NCBI RefSeq assembly: GCF_036067295.1
Contig: NZ_CP107954.1
Span: forward strand, 4,092,001 to 4,156,000
Source of the DNA: Kribbella sp. NBC_00382
GTDB lineage: Bacteria; Actinomycetota; Actinomycetes; Propionibacteriales; Kribbellaceae
Reading direction: 5' to 3'
Length of the DNA: 64,000 nucleotides
Positions within the stretch are counted from its first letter, which is position 1. Every line of letters starts with the position of its first letter. A program made the position numbers and the translations under genes. The notes beneath the pieces were generated by a model. The model ran no database searches, was not told the DNA's origin, and was given only the letters and a program-made list of their open reading frames with translations. Below, in pieces: positions 60,906 to 64,000 of this stretch.

Positions 60906-61937
60906 ATGACGATCGCGCCACCGGCGGTCGAGGCGATCGACGAGCAGCCTGCCCGCCGGGGGCTGCTCCGGTACGCCGCCGCCAAGGTCGGTGGGGCGTT
61001 GCTCAGTATCGCGATGGTGATCGTGGCGACGTTCTTCGCGTTCCGGTTGCTGCCGGGAGATCCGGTGAGGGCGCTGGCGCAGGGCCGGAACATGACGCCG
61101 GAGCAGCTCGATCTGGAGCGGCACCGGCTCGGGCTGGACAAGTCGCTGGCCGAGCAGTTCGTGCATTTCGTCAACCAGACGGTGCATTTCGACCTCGGTA
61201 CGTCGTACGAGTACAAGCGGCCTGTACTGGACCTGATCGGCGAACGGATCGGCTCCACCCTGCTGCTCACCGGTACTGCGCTGGTGATGGCCGTCAGCCT
61301 CGGCATCTGGCAAGGAGCGCGCGCCGGCTGGCGGCCGGGTAGCCGGTTCGACAAGTTCTCCACCGGGGTGTCGCTGGTGCTGTGGTCGGTGCCGACGTTC
61401 TGGCTCGGACTCCTGCTGCTGATGGTGTTCGCGGCTGGGATCGGGCCGATCCCGGGCATCTTCCCGACGCGAGGGATCGAGAGCGTCGATGCGCCGGATG
61501 GGTTCGGGTATGTGCTGGATGTCGCCAAGCACATGGTGCTGCCGTGCTTGACGATGGTGGCGGTCGTCTACGCGCAGTACCTGCTGGTGATGCGGTCGTC
61601 GGTGCTCGACGAGGTCGGGCAGGACTACGTCACGACGGCCCGCGCGAAGGGTCTGCGCGATGACGAGATCCGGCGGCGGCACGCAGTACCGAATGCGCTG
61701 TTGCCGACGGTGACGCTGGTCTTCATGCGGATCGGGTTCGTCGTCGGCGGGGCGGTGACCGTCGAGGCGATCTTCAGCTGGCCGGGGCTGGGGCAGCTGT
61801 TCTACGAGGCGATCCGGGTGCCTGACTTCACCTTGATGCAGGGCACGTTCCTGCTGATCACGGTGTCGGTGATCTTGATGAACACGCTCGCTGACGTCGT
61901 GTACCACCTGCTGGACCCCCGGGTGAGGTCCGCATGA
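60906..61937 (+). CDS. Peptide ABC transporter permease (DppB type)
   Basis: The 343-residue permease has six helices and the binding-protein-dependent transport motif (MVLPCLTMVAVVYAQYLLVMRSSVLDEVGQDYVTTARAKGLRDDEIRRRHAVPNALLP) where EAA-loop residues contact the ATPase. The N-terminus carries the DppB segment FFAFRLLPGDPVRALAQGRNMTPEQLDLERHRLGLDKS. It overlaps the next permease gene by ATGA. Confidence 0.92.
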   Translation: MTIAPPAVEAIDEQPARRGLLRYAAAKVGGALLSIAMVIVATFFAFRLLPGDPVRALAQGRNMTPEQLDLERHRLGLDKSLAEQFVHFVNQTVHFDLGTSYEYKRPVLDLIGERIGSTLLLTGTALVMAVSLGIWQGARAGWRPGSRFDKFSTGVSLVLWSVPTFWLGLLLLMVFAAGIGPIPGIFPTRGIESVDAPDGFGYVLDVAKHMVLPCLTMVAVVYAQYLLVMRSSVLDEVGQDYVTTARAKGLRDDEIRRRHAVPNALLPTVTLVFMRIGFVVGGAVTVEAIFSWPGLGQLFYEAIRVPDFTLMQGTFLLITVSVILMNTLADVVYHLLDPRVRSA

Positions 61938-62812
61938 GCATCACTTGGACGCGTCGGCGCCGTTCCCTGCAACGGTTCTGGAGCGACTTCCGTGGTCACC
62001 GCGCCGGCGTGATCGGCCTGGCGATCCTGCTGCTCGCGGTACTGCTCGCAGTAATCGCGCCGCTGTTCATCGACGTGGGGGTGACGAACGTCGTCAGCGG
62101 GACGCGCGAGAAGCTTGCGCCACCGAGCTGGGACGATCCGCTGGGCACGGATGAGTCGGGGCGGTCCGTACTGCTGATGATCTGGTGGGGATCACGGACG
62201 TCGTTGCTGATCGGGTTCCTCGCTGCGTTGCTCAGCATGGTCATCGGGACGGTGCTCGGGATCGCGGCTGGGCACTTCCGCGGCTGGATCGGCGCGATCG
62301 TCATGCGGATCACGGACTGGTTCCTGGTCCTGCCGTCATTGGTGACCGCGCTTGTGCTGGCGGCGATCCTGGGTGGCAGCACGGTGACGATCATCGCGGC
62401 GATCGGCGTGACTTCGTGGCCGTCGACGGCTCGGTTGATTCGCGCGCAGACGCTGGCGGTGGAGGCACGGCCGTACATCGAACGGTCGCAGGCGTTGGGC
62501 GGCGGGCACTGGCACATCACCACGCGGCATGTGCTGCCGAACGTCGCACCGTTGCTGTTGGCAAGTACGACGCTGGAGGTGGCGAGCGCGATCGTCACGG
62601 AGTCGACACTTGCCTTCCTCGGGGTCAGCGCGAACAAGACGTCTTGGGGGACGATGCTGCGTGGTTCGTACGACTGGGGTGCGGCGACGTCGGGCGCTTG
62701 GTGGTACATCCTCGTACCGGGCTTGTGCATCGTGATCGTGGTGATGGCGTTCACGTTGTGCGGTCGGGCGCTGGAGACCGTGCTGAATCCACGGTTGCGG
62801 AGGGCGGTCTGA
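61934..62812 (+). CDS. Peptide ABC transporter permease (DppC type)
   Basis: The 292-residue permease starts with the OppC_N region (RFWSDFRGHRAGVIGLAILLLAVLLAVIAPLF), followed by DPLGTDESGRSVLLMIWWGSRTSLLIGF and the EAA loop RAQTLAVEARPYIERSQALGGGHWHITTRHVLPNVAPLLL. Its stop shares one base with the ATG of the ATPase gene. Confidence 0.92.
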   Translation: MSITWTRRRRSLQRFWSDFRGHRAGVIGLAILLLAVLLAVIAPLFIDVGVTNVVSGTREKLAPPSWDDPLGTDESGRSVLLMIWWGSRTSLLIGFLAALLSMVIGTVLGIAAGHFRGWIGAIVMRITDWFLVLPSLVTALVLAAILGGSTVTIIAAIGVTSWPSTARLIRAQTLAVEARPYIERSQALGGGHWHITTRHVLPNVAPLLLASTTLEVASAIVTESTLAFLGVSANKTSWGTMLRGSYDWGAATSGAWWYILVPGLCIVIVVMAFTLCGRALETVLNPRLRRAV

Positions 62813-63771
62813 TGAGTCTGCTCGAGCTGGACGAGTTGTCCGTGACCTACCGGATCGCGTCGGGGGACGTCCCCGCGGTACGGGGTGTGTCGTTGTCGCT
62901 GGAGGCCGGTGAGGCGCTCGGCGTCGTCGGTGAGTCGGGGTCGGGGAAGTCGACGCTGGCGATGGCTTTGCTGCGGTTGCTGCCTCGCGATGCCCGGACT
63001 TCGGGACGGATCATGCTTGGCGGTGAGGATGTGCTGGCGATGAAGTGGGGGCGGTTGCGGGCAGTGCGGTGGGCCGAGGCGTCGATCGTTTTTCAGGGGG
63101 CGCAGCATGGGCTGAACCCGGTGCAGCGGATCGGCGACCAGATCGCTGAACCTTTGCTGGTGCACAAGATCTGCTCTTCGGATAAGGCTCGTACTCGCGT
63201 TGTTGAACTGCTTGGTCAGGTGGGGTTGCCGGCTTGGCGTGCCCGGAGCTATCCGCACGAGCTGTCTGGTGGCCAACGGCAACGAGTGATGATCGCAATG
63301 GCGCTGGCGTGTGAACCGCAGCTGATCATCGCGGACGAGCCGACGACGGCGCTCGACCTGATGGTGCAGGCGCAGGTGCTGACGCTGATCAAGTCGCTGA
63401 TCGCGTCGCGGGGGATCTCGTTGCTGATGATCTCGCACGACTTGTCTGTACTAGCTGACACGTGTGATCGGTTGGCGGTCATGTACGCCGGGCGACTTGT
63501 CGAGACAGGTCCTGCTGATGGGGTGTTTCGGCATCCTTACAGTCAGGCGCTGGCGGCTGCCTTTCCGACTGTTGGTGATCCGGCGTCGCGGCTGGCGCCT
63601 CGGGGGCTCGGGGGTGATCCGCCGGATCCTCAGCGGTTGCCGTCGGGGTGTGTGTTCCATCCGCGGTGCCCGGTGGCGCTGGAGTCGTGTTCTTCGGTCG
63701 ACGTCGAGCTGCGGCCGGCGGGCGATCGGCGTACGGCGGCCTGTGTTCTGGTACTGGAGGAATCTTGCTAG
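62812..63771 (+). CDS. Peptide ABC transporter ATPase (DppD type)
   Basis: The 319-residue ATPase has Walker A GESGSGKST, Q-loop IVFQGAQHGLNPV, signature LSGGQRQRVMIAMAL, Walker B LIIADEPTTALD, switch His in MISHDLSVLA and the C-terminal oligopeptide-transporter region with RCPVALESCSS. One Cys of the Fe-S-like cluster motif in that region (GCVFHPRCPVALESC) is kept along with two others. Confidence 0.93.
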   Translation: MSLLELDELSVTYRIASGDVPAVRGVSLSLEAGEALGVVGESGSGKSTLAMALLRLLPRDARTSGRIMLGGEDVLAMKWGRLRAVRWAEASIVFQGAQHGLNPVQRIGDQIAEPLLVHKICSSDKARTRVVELLGQVGLPAWRARSYPHELSGGQRQRVMIAMALACEPQLIIADEPTTALDLMVQAQVLTLIKSLIASRGISLLMISHDLSVLADTCDRLAVMYAGRLVETGPADGVFRHPYSQALAAAFPTVGDPASRLAPRGLGGDPPDPQRLPSGCVFHPRCPVALESCSSVDVELRPAGDRRTAACVLVLEESC

Positions 63772-64000
63772 AGGCAAGCTCTTTGTCAGTTGAGTTCGCC
63801 TCCCGTGGCAGGCGTGCGGCGCGGGCCGTGGACGGCGTCAACCTGGCCGTCGGGGCTGGTGAGATCGTCGCGCTGGTCGGCGAATCGGGCTGCGGCAAGA
63901 CAACTTTGGCCCGTACGCTGCTCGGCCTCGAGCGACCAAGCGCGGGCACGGTCTCGTACGACGGATCGCCGCTCTCGTACCGCGCCAAGGCGCTCAAGGC
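63765..64000 (+). CDS. Second peptide ABC transporter ATPase (DppF type), cut by window edge
   Basis: From 63765 an open frame runs to the end of the window with ALVGESGCGKTTLARTLLGLERPSAGTVSYDG, a complete Walker A. Start is most likely TTG at 63765, with GGAGGAA just upstream, overlapping the end of the preceding gene by 7 nt. About 78 residues are visible. Position and sequence fit the second ATPase of a dipeptide/oligopeptide importer. Confidence 0.85.
   Translation, partial: MLEASSLSVEFASRGRRAARAVDGVNLAVGAGEIVALVGESGCGKTTLARTLLGLERPSAGTVSYDGSPLSYRAKALK

Noticed and set aside
59126..61534. Minus-strand open frame of 802 codons across the peptide ABC genes
   Set aside because: It is a shadow of the binding-protein and permease genes.

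Overview
The window is chromosomal DNA from a high-GC actinobacterium. Supporting signs are a WhiB regulator, the F420 genes cofD and cofE, a DUF3499 zinc protein, many GTG starts, and many genes whose TANNNT -10 box lies 6-8 nt before the start codon (leaderless transcripts). Gene content and order suggest the Propionibacteriales, close to Kribbella or Nocardioides. That placement is inference; no rRNA or tRNA gene is present.

Region 1 (1-15.5 kb). A minus-strand operon encodes a nucleotidyltransferase, a glycerol-1-phosphate-dehydrogenase-like enzyme and a frameshifted tyrosine phosphatase, diverging from a galE-like epimerase. A cyclic-nucleotide-binding protein is followed by a 1052-residue cyclase/ATPase regulator. 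The metY-metX pair makes homoserine-derived sulfur amino acids. A YhcG-type (DUF1016) nuclease gene, an MFS exporter and an SDR sit among unusual palindromes. A TIGR03089 protein and tatA follow.

Region 2 (15.5-32.5 kb). A LysR/SDR divergent pair is followed by a secreted M1-like peptidase and two coupled CNNM/CBS membrane proteins. Next come a MacAB-like export operon of four genes with 4-nt overlaps and its two-component system, then NAD kinase and GDP-mannose pyrophosphorylase. An intact 1450-bp IS3-family element has inserted into the loop of the terminator between manC and a DUF3105 gene.

Region 3 (32.6-54 kb) is a block conserved across Actinobacteria: cofE-cofD, whiB, a large membrane GT2, a DUF5719 protein, a metallopeptidase-like protein, DUF3499, phosphomannomutase, a Trm112-like protein, an SIS-type protein, manA, a CDF transporter and ahcY. 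It supplies F420, mannose-phosphate/GDP-mannose precursors and S-adenosylhomocysteine recycling. Two modules interrupt it: a Gfo/Idh-ThuA pair and a lactococcin-972-type bacteriocin operon (precursor, DUF1430 membrane protein, ATPase).

Region 4 (54-64 kb). An RDD membrane protein diverges from a SpoIIM-family protein, followed by a DUF1206 protein and a NarL-type sensor kinase without a regulator. A dipeptide/oligopeptide ABC importer (binding protein, two permeases, two ATPases) runs off the right edge.

The most notable items are the IS insertion at the exact centre of a terminator hairpin, the bacteriocin operon with its own palindrome and intercistronic hairpin, the palindrome cluster around the yhcG-like gene, and a 31-bp divergent intergenic region carrying two leaderless promoters.
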